Below, in pieces: positions 48,997-61,601 of a stretch of DNA of 64,000 bases. The position numbers and the translations under genes are program-made. The notes under the pieces were generated by a model, which saw nothing but the letters and a program-made list of their open reading frames with translations, was not told the DNA's origin and did no database searches. This stretch comes from Strongylocentrotus purpuratus (lineage: Eukaryota > Echinodermata > Echinoidea > Camarodonta > Strongylocentrotidae): NCBI RefSeq assembly GCF_000002235.5, contig NW_022145604.1, forward strand, positions 6,917,077 through 6,981,076, given 5' to 3'. Position 1 is the stretch's first letter; the number at the start of each line of letters is the position of its first letter.

Positions 48997-50617
48997 TAGC
49001 AATCTATAGTTTGCCTAACAATCTACATCTATTAATCACACTAAGGAAATGATTATTCAAATTAATCAAGCTTTAATGGCATCATTATAATGTGATCATG
49101 TACAGTACGCACTAGCACCATGCATTACATTTCACAGTGTACATCCATGTACAACTGTACCTTGAAAACAGTATGGGGAAATTATCAACCCTTATTATGA
49201 TTATGAAGAGGAAATATTGGGTCATGGAAAAGGAATTGAGTTGAGTGTGTATTTGTCCTGCCTTGCTTACAGCTAATTGTATTACATTAGCAGCGCAGGA
49301 GGGAGAGGATACAGTTATCTCTTGACAATGTTTTTAATTAGTTGGTCTGCCTTCAAGGCTTATGAGATAATACTGTAACATTCTAGATCAATACACTCAT
49401 TTTCAATGGCACTGCAAAGGGAAGGGGGCATCTTTCCCAAATCAAATAGTGATGAGTGAGAGAGAGAGAGAAAGGGGGAGGGGGGATGAAAAATATGAAA
49501 GGGCCCCCACCCATCCTCCTGTGACATATATATGTTATTAAAGCAAAAAATGAAAAGTTGTATAAGTGATTTAGAGTCATGGAATGGCCAGTTTTTACTG
49601 GTCAGAAAATCGTTGTTTTTTCTCTTTATCTTTAATAGAGCCTAATGTATATACTTACCGGTAGTATAATCTATATTTATAATATAAGTGCTTCTCATAT
49701 CCTTGGATCAAGGCTATACTTATTAATTATCTGGTGTAATGCATTCCACTTGCCATGGGTTCTAAATCTAGAGCCTTGATTGTTTGTGTAGTGATATGGA
49801 TGGCATAATAATATCAGCCAAAGTGTGCACGGGCATCTCACATGAGCATGAGTATTTGGTGTGCATTTTTGTAATATGAAGACAGCAGACCACATCCTGA
49901 TCGCACATTGATGTAGGCCTCCATCTTGGTGTTTGCATTGCTTTGTATGAAGTGACATAGAGAAATTTGATTATGATATTTGTGCTTGCTTTAAATTTGA
50001 TTTAATAGCTATTACAAGAAACTGACAGCCCAAGGGCTGAACTGCATGGAGTTTAACAATTAAAATCACAAAATAAAAATTACAAACATGGAAATTACTT
50101 CCTTCATAATATGAGATGCCTACATATGTATGCACACTTTGGTTGGTATTATTATTATGCCATCCATATGTCATCCATATGCCATCTATATCGCTACACA
50201 AATGATCAAGAAGAAGCCAAGAACCTCTGCCTGCATTCCAAGATAATCATTATCCTTTGAGTGGAACATTACTGTGTAAAATGCCAAGGCCATTGTTATC
50301 AGACGTAAAATATCAAAATATGTATTCACGAATGTATTGTACATGTGTAGATATATATGTCTGCCCTCCTGATGACCATATGGCACTGATACTCTTCAGA
50401 CAGTGATACATCTGCCTACCATTCCTATTTTAGAAGAACAATTCCTATTTTGGGGGTCTTCAAGTTACTGTATAAATGTACCCTAGGTTCCTCTCTTTTT
50501 CTGACATATTCTGTGTGAAATGTACAAAATAGACTCTTCTTTTGCTTGAGAGATTCCTCATTTTTGCAGTGAAAGGTTGGCAGGTATGCAGTAATATAAC
50601 AGTTAATGTTTGAATAG
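48997..50617. other. Intergenic upstream of MRL exons, nothing recognised
   Basis: AT-rich DNA with a TACCGGTA at 49656-49663. No credible upstream coding exon of the MRL gene was found here. Confidence 0.35.
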
Positions 50618-50818
50618 TTAAAGCCCCACTGCACTACAAGTAGCTACTTGCGCCCTGTACATGTATATATAGCAATCCAAGCTTAATGGGCGACCATTAG
50701 CCCCTCCATGGTCCCCTTTTTCTAATAATTGAGAGCTTATTTGATGAGATAACCACCGGTCAGTGACCATGCAGGGAGGTCTAATCCCTCCTAGCCAACC
50801 AGTACAGATGGGCTTTAA
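50618..50818. mobile_element. MITE family B, copy 2 (inverted)
   Basis: Reverse complement aligns over its whole length with 7311-7505. Carries a TACATGTA gain in the gcgccct...tatatagca segment. Ends within about 65 bases of the MRL exon acceptor. Confidence 0.8.
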
Positions 50819-50881
50819 GTTCTAGATTTTAGTCCAAGACTACATCTTAATGTTATCCCTGGTCCCATTGATCACCTACAG

Positions 50882-51017
50882 GTCTGACACGGGGGATACT
50901 CTAAGCGATACGTCTGGTGACATCACAGACATGGATGCAGAACCAGACAGTGATGTAGAGCAGGACTTGGACCAGATGCTGGGAACATGGCTCGGGGAAC
51001 TGGAAACAATTACACAG
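50882..51017 (+). CDS. RAPH1: MRL adaptor exon with talin-binding-type helix
   Basis: 136 bases between acceptor cacctacag and donor ACACAG|gttggt, one split base plus 45 codons. The amphipathic helix DLDQMLGTWLGELETITQ is the diagnostic part. The acidic Ser/Asp-rich stretch ahead of it parallels the SDEE..EEDSDKED stretch at the Lamellipodin N-terminus. Confidence 0.8.
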
Positions 51018-53505
51018 GTTGGTAGATAGACAAGGGGTTCATATGCATAAAACCTTACCACGCCTGTAATAGAACAGTAGAACAATACTAACATATATTC
51101 AAATTTTATGCATAATTTTTAGACAAATGTTTTTCTTGACAACCCGATGGATTGCCCAACATAGCCCAACCTAGCAACAAATAATGTATGCACACTGGAT
51201 TCCAAATATTGTAGTTCATTCTATGGAATACCTTGTCACTATGTCACCAGGAAACAAAAATCCATATATTTTAAAATGTTAGTAAACCAGCCAGCTATTG
51301 TTCATGTTTGTATGTGCCCTCTAATGCATAAAGTATTGAAATATTGAGGGTCTGGGCTTAGATTTAAGAAGTCCAGACATGTGTGAGTTAGTGAGAGGCT
51401 CAGGTGTATAGTGTATGATTAAGTCAATTAAAGGATGCATGCCTTATTCTTCTATTTATATTAATCTTTCAAGGTTATTATTTATAGTTATTTGAAAAAA
51501 CAATCGTAGAATATGATGCAGTACATACGTAGAACTGATTTTGACATAGAGTATGTAGAACGTGTGTAGACATACATTTGTAAGTAAATGGCCTTCAAGA
51601 TCCAGGAAAAGATTTGTTTCTGCAAACTATGTATGTGTACGTGACCATTCCACTTTCAGTTTCTGAGTGTATCTCATGTCTGATTCACTTTTCTATAGAT
51701 TCAACATAGCATGATCGTTATTTCCTTGTTATATGAAATCTTATGATAGTTGTGAATGTGAAGCGCCCATCTGAATTGATTGATTACAAATGGATTCTTT
51801 TTTTATCTTTCACTTCAAATCCTGATATGTCAATCAACACTGATTTAAAAAATGTATCATACTTCTTTTTCTTTCTTCTTCTTCTTCTTTCTCTTCTTCT
51901 TCTTCTTCTTCTTCTTCTTCACCTTCCCCCTCTCCTCCACCTCTTCTTTTTCCTTTACCTTCTCTTTTATCTTCTCTTTCACCTTCTCCCCTTCATCATC
52001 TTCATCTTGTTCCACTTATTCCACTTCTTCCACTATTAGAGTTGGTATTTAGCATAATAATATAGTATTAATGACTGCTTTGAGAGAAATAGTTGTTTTT
52101 ATACGCTCAAGGGAAGGTTAGAATTGTGCTATTGCCCGAGGCGTGCCGAGGGCAATAGCCCAATTGTAACCTAACCGAGAGCGTATAAAAACAACTATTT
52201 CTCGAATATTAAAGCAGTCATTAATACTTTTATATGCCAAAAAAATTATAACACCACCTTAGCCTTTCTCTAGTTTATCTGCACGGTTGTTTTTTATGAG
52301 TGTTTCTTTGAAAGTAGACTAGATCTAGATTATAGTCTAAGCAAGATATTTTTTACAATTTTAGGGGTGGGCCGGCCCTGCGGGGAATATGGAGAAAAAC
52401 CTGCGCTTTCATATGACACGTCACTTATTGAGTATCACCTTCAGGATCACAAGCAATATTAGTTTGAATCTCTGGTAATTAAAACATCGAGTGCGCACTG
52501 GCCAATGGAAATGCATAGGGATGTGTGTAATCTCTACGGGAAGGATATGCATCTGTCCGTGACGTACAAATCAGTACAATCACCAGCATCTGGTTGTCGC
52601 GTACTAGAATCTAGATCTAGGCCTACTGAAAAAAAAATATGGAAGATTTCACATACCGTGTTCTTGCTGTCAGCATGTCTCAAATTTGATCCTCATCCAG
52701 AAGTTGAAATCTTGGGGGAGTTTCTACAGCCATTTTTGCCTTGTTTGAATCGAGATATATTGCCGTACTAAAAATGCCGACCAATTCTTCGCACACGTAC
52801 GGTATCCTCGATCGCTCAAACCATTTTTTAACATGTAAACCTATGGGTAACCATGGTTACTGGGATTTTAGAACTATTTTTTAGAACTATTTTCCCGGTA
52901 ACCATGGTAACTGGGATTTTAGAACTTTTTTTTGAACTATTACATGGGTTTGGAATTTTACCGGGAATTTTACAGGAATAGTTAAAGTTTATGAATGCAA
53001 TTTCGACAAATCAGATGGCTGGATTTCTTAAGTGAGGTATATAAAACTGTTTATTCTATCAAACAGCATCTTATGATGGGTTTTAGACATTTCTGTCACA
53101 CATAGGAATTGCTATACTTGCCAGGGATGAAATAACTTTTAAGTCTTTCATTTGTTTTCAACATCAGGAGCAATATAATATTTATAAACGTAACTCAAAT
53201 AAATGTGAATGTAAGTTCTTTTGGGGGGCTGGGGGGGGGGGGGGGGGGGGCTATCAAAACTATATATTTCTGCATTAAAGTTCTTAAAGCTTAAACAGGT
53301 AAAATGTATAAATCCTAAACTAGTTCTTTCCTGTTTGGTAAAGTCTAGTAATAATAAAACTTATTTTCAACGTTCTTCTTCTTCTTTCAGTCAATTGATG
53401 CAGACATACATGTAGGTCAGCAGAGCCAACCAGCCCCTCTGCCTCCCCATCAGTCAACCCTTGGCTCATTAGACAACTTCAGCTTCTCAGCTTTCCAGCT
53501 AGCTC
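50882..53505 (+). CDS. RAPH1: MRL-family adaptor (Lamellipodin/RIAM/MIG-10), 5' partial coding region, two exons
   Basis: Two plus-strand exons, 50882-51017 and 53391-53505, join in phase 0 and give 83 codons. The first exon is acidic (SDTGDTLSDTSGDITDMDAE...) and ends DLDQMLGTWLGELETITQ. This strongly resembles the N-terminal helix of Lamellipodin (DLDKM-GAWLGEL--LTQ) and RIAM, which in RIAM is the talin-binding site. The second ends LDNFSFSAFQLA, matching the NFSY-FSIYNL segment that follows in Lamellipodin. The RA-PH module and proline-rich tail are not in the window. Known family role: linking Ras/Rap GTPases to Ena/VASP and talin at lamellipodia and integrins. Exon 1 here starts with one base of a split codon, so a short upstream exon supplying the start codon is expected but was not found. 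The gene continues past the right edge. RAPH1 versus APBB1IP cannot be decided; invertebrates often have a single MRL gene. Confidence 0.75.
51866..52035. repeat. (TTC)n polypyrimidine tract in MRL intron
   Basis: About 170 bases of C/T with TTC units. Leu/Phe-rich frames are artefacts. Confidence 0.9.
52067..52226. mobile_element. 160-bp near-perfect palindrome in MRL intron
   Basis: TATTAATGACTGCTTT at 52067-52082 pairs exactly with 52211-52226. The arms continue through gagagaaatagttgttttta, tacgctc and ggttag, down to ctattgccc / gggcaatag around a short loop near 52145. No coding capacity. A foldback MITE, or a source of hairpin RNA if the intron is transcribed. Confidence 0.9.
52845..52935. 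repeat. About 55-bp tandem duplication with palindromic core
   Basis: ggtaaccatggtnactggga followed by ttttagaact occurs twice. The core GTAACCATGGTTAC is self-complementary. Confidence 0.8.
53391..53505 (+). CDS. RAPH1: MRL adaptor following exon
   Basis: 115 bases between a pyrimidine-rich acceptor (ttcttctttcag) and donor GCTC|gtaagt: 38 codons plus one base. It reads SIDADIHVGQQSQPAPLPPH, then a linker to LDNFSFSAFQLA. The codons for I-H-V overlap an in-frame TACATGTA octamer at 53407-53414. The next exon must enter with two bases; none in 53.5-64 kb encodes the expected 'DLDALMADL'-like motif. Confidence 0.75.
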
Positions 53506-54859
53506 GTAAGTTTCTGTTCTTAATATATAGGCTTCCTTTTTTTCCATGGTTTTCCATGGTTTTTCGTGTTCTTCTGTTGATTTCTAATGAGTGAGCATAT
53601 CAACTCTGTTTTTAATGTATATATACAGTGTATATTACTTTTCACCATGTATTTTTACCCTCTTCATAATCATGATTTCTGTAATCCTTAATTGATAACA
53701 TGTATTTCATCTGTGCATGGTATCCGCTTTCAACATTGTATTTCTACACCTTTCATGTCCATCATTCTTAATTAATTAAAGGAATTTCAATTGTACTTGG
53801 AGCGTGCATTTAACAGTAAACCCCTTCAATCTTGACAGGTTTCATATCTTTTCAATTAGTAATTATGTCACATGGGATAATTCAATTTCCTACATACAGT
53901 GTCTTCTTTTTCTTTTTTCTTTTTTAATCTCCTTCATGTGAGATACATTTACATGTTCATGTAATCTTCTTCTTCTAATGTGCTTTCAATATGTTTTTCA
54001 CTCCTGTACTTAATTGGGATCTGTAGTTTCTAATTTCAGTAGTTGAGAGATAATACACTCAGATTCAGTGTGAGTAGATGTATTTAACACTAGTTACTAA
54101 TAATGTTTTATTTTCGTTGTCTTCAATTTTAATAATTTTAACACGCTGCAGACTCAACGTAGCTTTAGAGAATTGCCGGATTTACTGTTGATCAGAATCT
54201 TTCAGGATATGAAACTCAAAAATAATTTTGTTTTAAATTCACGAAACTTTTGTTTGTATTTCAATATTTCCGTATTGGATTAATTTTTTATTAATTTGTT
54301 GCTTGAAACTTTTGCAAATCTCAACCACTCTCTACTTCTCAAAAATTTATTTCATGCAAAAGGTTCTGGTGATACACAGTTAATTAGTTATAATATGTTG
54401 ATGGTGGTAAGCTTTCAAGTAACTAAATTAAGTAGTGGTAGAACAGAGGTACATGTAAGATGCTTGCTTCCCATAGATAGATAATATTTTAAAGAATATA
54501 TAAACATTTTTATAATCTAGATTCTAGAGTAAAGTATACTTTTTAATAGTGTGCATACAATGTAGTGTTTGTTTTGTTATACAGTTCAGCTTAAGTCTAA
54601 AATAAAAAATGATGAAGTATTTTCATTCCCCATTGGATGTTATTGTTCACGACCAAAACAATCAGTTTCAGATTCAAACAATTGCAAATTAATGTACTAC
54701 AGACCATCGTAAAATGACAATCATGCATTTTCTTTGTTTTCTCTTCCATGACGAATACAAATCAATGCTTGGTCAAATGAAAAATCGCTTTAGAATAGTA
54801 CTCCAACTCCCTTTGAGTCATAAAAATAATTGTCACATTCAGTTTCACGTCATAAAAGC
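53506..54859 (+). other. MRL gene intron (inferred), AT-rich
   Basis: Follows the donor at 53506. No exon with the phase or sequence expected next is seen. Nothing else recognised. Confidence 0.5.
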
Positions 54860-54862
54860 TTA

Positions 54863-55320
54863 GACCCCGTTCTCACTCACTTCGTTGGAGCGCTCTGGAG
54901 CGCTCTAACTAAGACCCGCTCCTCAGGAGCAGTTCTTACGTGAGTGAGAACGCTCAAAGTGGTCCAGGAAGCGGACTTCTGGACCGCTCCAGAAGTCCAC
55001 CTTCCGAAGTGGTCTTGAGGAGCGGGTCTTATTAAGAGCGCTCCAGAGCGCTCTAACGTGCAATGTGAACGGAAAGCGTACTTTGAACGGAAGTGAGCTA
55101 GTGACCTTCGGTGCGAAACATGTAGTACGGTACATACGGTTTGTATTCCGCCTACCTGAGCTGCCATAACAACAAGACCACTTTGACTCGTGGAGCGGTT
55201 TGAGCCATAAAAACTGCTCGGAGTGTGAACGCTCGCAAAGCGTTCCTCAAGACCCGTTCCTCTGGAGCAGTCTGGAGCGGTCTAACTAAGATCACTTTCA
55301 AAGTGAGTGAGAACGGGGTC
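54863..55320. mobile_element. PIF/Harbinger-like MITE with TTA duplication (458 bp)
   Basis: TTA (54860-54862), GACCCCGTTCTCACTCACTT ... AAGTGAGTGAGAACGGGGTC, TTA (55321-55323). The 3-bp TTA duplication and 20-bp perfect inverted ends fit the Harbinger superfamily. The body is made of repeated gagcgctctnnagcgctct and ctccnnaggagc motifs. Noticeably GC-richer than its surroundings. Confidence 0.88.
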
Positions 55321-55324
55321 TTAG

Positions 55325-57374
55325 TCTCTAGTCTCTACAGACTATAGGCAATAACAATAATTTTATAACTTCTTATTTGACAGTACCCTACTGCAGTACT
55401 CCTACGTTCTATTCTTTTCTGTGTTTTTTTCTGTTGGGGGGGGGGGGGGGGGGAACAGACAGTATACTGCTCTCTATGTACTTTTTGTTTTCAGGGACAT
55501 ATTTGATCTTGATCTAGGAGTATCTACTATCTACATGTACATGTTATAGAGACACCAAGGGAATTCTTCGATGCACATTTGTGGCTAAGAGGTTTTTGTG
55601 TTGTAAACATTTTAAAAAGAAAATCAAAGGAGCAATTAGGTTTCTTGTGGACTGTGTAATAAATGTAGTGCTTTATATAAAAGGGAGAAACATTTGCAGC
55701 ATTCATTAGTTTAAGCACTTCATTTGTCTTGTTTATGACTCTTTTACAATAATACAATACATCACCCACAGACTCATTACCATGTCCTCTATATCATAAT
55801 ATTAAAAGGTATTGCAGATGTAGTACAGGTCTTGAATTTGTGTAAGAGGAGGTAAATTTAAACATGGCTTTGAACATTTTTAGCATCACCTTTTATCTTA
55901 TTTGCTTGCACTCATCTTTAATCATATACAGTGTACTTGTAGCTGAGCTCATAGATGAAATCGTGATTGTGTGTCGATCTAAAATTTCATACAAACACAA
56001 ACGCGTATAATCAAAGTCTTCGGATAGGACCCTTGCATAATGTTTCAACACTAGGGCACAACACCGCACTCCTGCTTTAGCAATCAGGAAAATACCACAG
56101 GTTGTCTTTTCCTCGTTTATCATGGTAGAGTTCAGAGTAGAGTTTCGATTGCCGATGTTCAGGAAATGACATCTCGGTGGGAAGGATATGTAGAACTCGT
56201 GTAGAATATACTTGACATACAAGGCTCTAGGGAATAGAATTTAATAGTTACATCATGTACACATAGGCCTACATGTTGTTGTACTGATCACTTAAATCAC
56301 AGTAGATTGCTTGCTATCAGTAGTGAGAGATCTTTAGGCTGCATAGGCTGGTATTTGAACGTAATATGCGTCACTATTCCGTCACATAATTCTCTTTAAA
56401 ATCTGTTATCATGCTGCTATTTTCTGGATACATTAAAAAGATTAGTATTCAATCACTAACTTTATACCTTTCAATGGCAGAGAGGTGCCATAAATTTCTT
56501 AATGATACAAGTAGATATAATTAACACTAATTAATTAACAATATACTAATGGCTGGATTAGACCTCTGTAGTGTTGTATTTAAAGAGAAGAAGGATTTTT
56601 CGATATTTTTTATTTTTTATTGTAACTTCCTTACATTTACAGTATATTCAACAACTTTGTCAACCTCAAGAATCGTTTCAGTTGTTACATTATATGAGCT
56701 ATGTTTGAAGTCCTGAGTAAAATGTTTTAAACTGGTGGTTGACAAATAGAAAGATGCATGCTCTACATGTATGTACAAGTCAAGTGAAAGGTATTTTATT
56801 CTTGAACTGCTGAAACAACAGACTCTTGAGAGCAAATTTAAAAAGAAAGGTAATTTCCGTCCGTCTTTGGCACAGCCAACCATTTTTATTTTTACAGTCT
56901 GTTGAGACTGAAGATTTTCTGTTTTGTTTTGTTTTAGATGCCTGGCAAATAGGCTACTGGCAAACTTACAAGATAAAAATAAATATTTGGATTTCAGTGG
57001 GAGGAAAATTTCCTAATTTGAGCACTGTGTTAATAAATAGCTTTTGGCTCTGATATTTGTCTTTGATGTTTTGGTTGTGAACAGGAAATTTGTAATTTTC
57101 CTGGTGGAGAGGGTGTTAAATGGTCTCATCTGTAGCTTGTTTCATTGGGAAATTGGCAATTTTTTTTAAATCTTATCATATAAAGACCAACAATCATTAG
57201 CCAAGACCTACATCATTGGAGGGGTTGCAACCACAAACTCTAATATGATACTTTACCACAATTCCTAAACCCTTGAGTATAGCCTAGGTCTGCCCGTTTC
57301 TGGCTATGTCAGACAGCTAAAATACAAAGCGTATTGTAGTCTCATGCTGCAGACACTGTTATGCACAATGACTG
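55325..57374. other. Probable MRL intron DNA, nothing recognised
   Basis: A G19 run lies at about 55435-55453. The frame 55893-56222 (minus) has no recognisable domain. Confidence 0.35.
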
Positions 57375-57595
57375 ACCAGGGTATGTGCCTGCCTGTAAAC
57401 TGGGGTTGAGGTTGGAAAAGTCACTGTATTGTGGATATAACTGGTTCATGTTTGAAACCCAGTGGCATCAACCAAGACATCCGTCTGCATATGCCACCAT
57501 TTACCCAGGTGTAGTAAACAGGGACTCAATCGATAAGAAGTCTAACTTGAATGCTCTTGTTGGATTGTAAAGCAGCCTCTGGTTCTCTTTTGCAA
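57375..57595 (+). mobile_element. SINE relic
   Basis: gttcatgtttgaaaccc resembles a decayed B box. It is followed by accatttacccaggtgtag and a gaatgctcttgttggattgt-type tail as in the SINE family of this window. Confidence 0.5.
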
Positions 57596-59029
57596 GCCTC
57601 TTAAGTGCCAAAATAATATATGCAAATTGTGTATGCTATTGTTATTTTACTTTCTATCTTGTAGATATTGTTTGGAAAAACTCAGGGTTCTGTTTTTGAA
57701 CAGGTCTACATGTACATGTTTCCAGCAAGATATTTTTGCCATGTCCGTCAAATTTCCCAACAGATTTCACATCTGTTGTAAGACTAGAAAGAAATTTACT
57801 CTGTATTTGAAAATCGTTTTAATTATTCCTTTTGTCATATTATTTTGGCATTCAAATTCTTTGGAATAGAAAAGTTGTATTGTGATTTTCAGACAAGATT
57901 GGTCACACTATCCTCAACTGCTGTATTGAGTATGGATGAATACTACCTTTCTCCTCCTGTGTGCATTATCCCTGCAAAGCATGATGTATTCTGAAGGAGA
58001 AGGAGGAGGAGGAGGTATTAACAAATTGAGCAATTAGGCTCAGGATGGGGTAGACTATTACAAACGCTTTCCTGTTTCTCACCAACCCAACCGCACGGTT
58101 TAAGGGGATAGGTGTTGTGGTATTTCTTGTACGTCATAATCACTTCATTATTTTGTGAGCAACATGTTGGTTGCTACAGATGTGGTGTGATGTTGTTCAG
58201 TCCGTTGTGTAGATACATGTACATGCATACATTGTATCTATTTTTCTAATGCGTGGAACCTCCCCCTCAAAAAGATAAAAATATTAGCTTAAATGAAATA
58301 CTAGAAAGGCAATGACACGTAAATATGTGTCACTTCCCAATTTTACCAATTACATATACACTACAAAATAAATGATCAACAAATGTATTTGAAATCCTAA
58401 AATATGTAAACATAAATGTACGCTCTTGCAAGTTAGTCTGATTAGTTTGAAATTTATTCTCATGAAAAGGTATTAGCAAGTGACATTGATGTTTGGTTAA
58501 ACAGTTCTAGTGGCAAACTAGCAACCAGAACTTTGTTTCTCTCTGTACAGTACATAGCATTTTACTTTCAAAAACATTAACAAAATTTGGTTCCTTTTTA
58601 CACAAGACTATTAAATCATGAAAGAGTTTCATCAGGATGGTTGTTCTTGTAATAATGGTTTGAAAGTTCTTGTATCACATCCAAAAGGAAAAAAGAATAC
58701 CTGTAATTTAGGAAAACTCTCTATACTAGAACTTTCAAACTAATATATGCTTTAAAAAAAAACTGTTGTAGCATTATCCTATCCCAAGATTTACATGTTG
58801 GAGGCTAATCTGTATACTTGACATACAGGTAAATTTATGGGCAACAGACTCTCTTTGCTCTGTCCACAGAAATCTATAGATAGGTGCACAAACCATCAAA
58901 CATGCATGAGGGCTCATGGCATCAATGTATTCATGAGACAACTTGCTACCTCTTTCAATGACCCTCTAAATGCCTCTGACTTTCCTCGTGGAGTCATTAC
59001 CATGATTTGTAGGTCAGTGATTTGTGATG
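57596..59029. other. Probable MRL intron DNA, nothing recognised
   Basis: AT-rich; no element ends or exon-like sequence identified. Confidence 0.35.
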
Positions 59030-59530
59030 GGGGTGCATTGAGGGGCCCTCCTTTAAAAATAGAGACCCTCTCAAAGGGGGAAGTGAATTTTGATGTTTGG
59101 GAAATGTTGTATTTAGAGATAAAGATGCTGAAAAATGGATCTACATGTAAATAAGGTTGAAAAGGAATGACATCGCAGTTGCTGATGAACCCCCACCCCC
59201 CCCCACAATTGCGATGGGGCCAGTTAGGGGCTCTACTTTATAATAAAGTAAGCACCCCTTCAAAGGGGAAGTGTGTAATGTTGTTTGTGTAGGTAAATGT
59301 TGTTGAAATGGATCTACTAAGGTTTGAAAGGCATTTGCAGATAAGCCTTCCTACACCCCCCCCCCATGATTTTGATGCAGTTCATTTTAGGGGCCCTCTT
59401 TAAAAAAAAATTAGTGAAGCCCCCCCCCCCCCCCCCCTCAAAAGGAAGGTATTTTGATGTTTTTCAATGTTGTTTGTCTTTAACAAATTTGTTGAAATGG
59501 ATCCAAGTATACTTGAAAGAAATTGACAGC
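59030..59530. repeat. Three degenerate units of about 180 bp with poly-C
   Basis: Recurring blocks: gatgnngntncattgaggggccc-like, caaagggg(g)aagt, gaaatggatctac, then a poly-C run. Unit 1 has TACATGTA inside the gatctac block. Confidence 0.6.
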
Positions 59531-60029
59531 AGTATGTTGGTGTTAGCACCAAAAACCTTCAATCGGCGCCAGAAAAACATGTGTCAACTATTGTTTGAAC
59601 TCATCTTGGTCTCATTTATATTTATAAAAAATAGAAGACTTCTTTTTGACTCATTTGTGGTTAATATACTAAAGATGAATCCTTGGACTGTATTTCTCTG
59701 TTCCGTGTAAACTCTGCACCTGGATTTGAATAATCTGATGTGCATGGGCATCCCTTGTAGTTGGTTGATGAAAGGATAGTTCAACTTTCGACTAATCAAT
59801 TTCTATGAAAGCACTGATCAATCAAATTTGCTAGGTCTTAGCTTACTTTGGTTAGTGTTAACGCACCCCTGATTCCAAAGGCTTGTTCACACGTGATAGC
59901 CACTACACAGCCATGGTGAAATAAACGTTTGTTTGTTTGTTTGTTTGTTTCTAACTTGTTAATGAATGGGAAGTGAGGGTGAGAAAACATTATATTACAT
60001 GTATGTAACAACTATTAAACAAAGGCTCT

Positions 60030-60390
60030 TAATTAGCTTGTTCTTATATAGCGTTTTTCAGGACCGCAGGCCCTCTCAAAGCGCGTTAAAGACATATATT
60101 ATTACCCTGGTCATCAGATTCAGGCTTACCCACACATATTGTATGCACATTCTCCACTTCCTGGGGAGCATTCCAGCAAGGCATCATTTTTACAAGCGCA
60201 CACTTGCTCATCTATAAACCACATTAACTTTCGCATCCTACCGGGTACCCATTTAACACTTGGTGGAGAGTGGCAAATGTAGATCAATGTCTTGCCAAAG
60301 GACATTAGTGCTGCGGCGGGACTTGAACCGCTGACTTTGTGTCACAGTTCGGTGACATATCCACTCGACCACGACACCTATGCATTTCTG
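60030..60390 (-). mobile_element. tRNA-derived SINE, long copy
   Basis: On the minus strand: head gtgtcgtggtcgagtggata (A box) and gcggttcaagtcccgc (B box in a closed arm). Then come the body with acttggt..aaatgggtaccc and a 3' region with gcgctttgagagggcctgcg-type sequence ending in tatataagaac. The 3' region is shared with 62775-62925. Comparable to the tRNA-headed SINEs known in sea urchins. Confidence 0.8.
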
Positions 60391-60664
60391 TTTTTCATAC
60401 AGATATATGAGGCACAAGGTTACACCTACAGGGTGTGTAGATAGCAATTTATTTTTTAATATCGTTTTTTCTGTATCAAATGTGAACCCGGCTAGAGCGA
60501 GTGATGATGTGGTACACCTGGAATCTCATGGACATTGATCAGTGTTTCAATTGAATCACCATCTCCACTTCCAAAGCACTTGGTACTGATGCGATTGAAT
60601 GATGGCCCCTCCTTATCTATGTAGCTCTGTGATGGATAACACATTGCATGGTAGGAGGTGGGAA

Positions 60665-60763
60665 GATAGGATGGAGATGAGGGGGAGAGAGAGGGAGAGG
60701 GAGAGGGAGAGGGAGAGGGAGAGGGAGAGGGAGAGGGAGAGGGAGAGGAGAGAGAGAGAATGA

Positions 60764-60795
<32 letters not shown>

Positions 60796-60851
60796 AAAAA
60801 AAGAAAAAAAGAAAGAAAGAAAGAAAGAAAGAAGAGAAGAGAGAAAGAAAG

Positions 60852-60883
<32 letters not shown>

Positions 60884-60950
60884 AAGAGAGAGGGGAAGAG
60901 GGGAGGGAGAGAGAGCGAGAGGAGGGGAGGGGGTGGGAGTAGGCAAAGAT
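60665..60950. repeat. (GAGGGA)n/(GAAA)n polypurine tract
   Basis: About 285 bases of pure A/G: GGGAGA units, then GAAA units, then mixed. A poly-G run follows at about 61001-61010. Long Ser/Leu/Pro or Lys/Glu frames here are artefacts. Confidence 0.93.
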
Positions 60951-61559
60951 TTAAACATAGGAAAGGGATAACAAGAAGGTGGCATTGTGAGAGGGAGGGG
61001 GGGGGGGGGAGCAGAGGGAGAGATAAAAACAGAAAATTTGTTCCAGGAGGACGTACATGTAGGGTAGCAGTAATCAATATTTGGTTCTAGTCAAGTCCCT
61101 CCCTCGCTCCAAATAGTGTCTCAAGAAGAAAAATTGGGGGCTATTTTAATCATTCTGATGTGAGATTGCTTTTAGCCTTTACATGTATGTGTGTTAAGTG
61201 TTGGGTCATTGAAATGGCAAAACTAGAGATGCGAGAGGGAGGTGAACTGGAAAGAAAATGCAAGGGAGAGGGGAGAAGGTGGGGAGGAGGGTAGGGAAAT
61301 GGATTATTTAAGATGATGGAGAGTGGTAAGAAGATAAAACAATAGTCTTTGAGAGATGAAGAAAAAAGAGATAGAATGTTGAAGAAGAAAGAAAGAGAGA
61401 GAGAGAAATATAGAGAGAGTGATGGTATCACTATTGTTTTACTTTAAAAAAAAATCATCCATGTAATAGTTTCTCCTCTAACACATATTTTCAATCTATC
61501 ACTGACAACTGACACTGTCCCTAATAAAATGAAGATCGCAAAGGTTATGCCCATTTTTA

Positions 61560-61570
61560 AGTAGTGGGCA

Positions 61571-61601
<31 letters not shown>

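Noticed and set aside
50876..51094. 72-codon minus frame over the MRL exon
   Set aside because: Shadow of the plus-strand exon, which has splice sites and a recognisable motif.
55481..55540. Candidate next MRL exon after acceptor tttgttttcag
   Set aside because: With the required phase it reads into a stop within about ten codons and has no similarity to the expected segment.
57890..57950. Candidate next MRL exon after acceptor gtgattttcag
   Set aside because: Frame stops after about 15 codons with no MRL similarity.
60613..61077. 154-codon minus-strand frame and a Lys/Glu frame opposite it
   Set aside because: Translation of GAGGGA/GAAA simple repeat.
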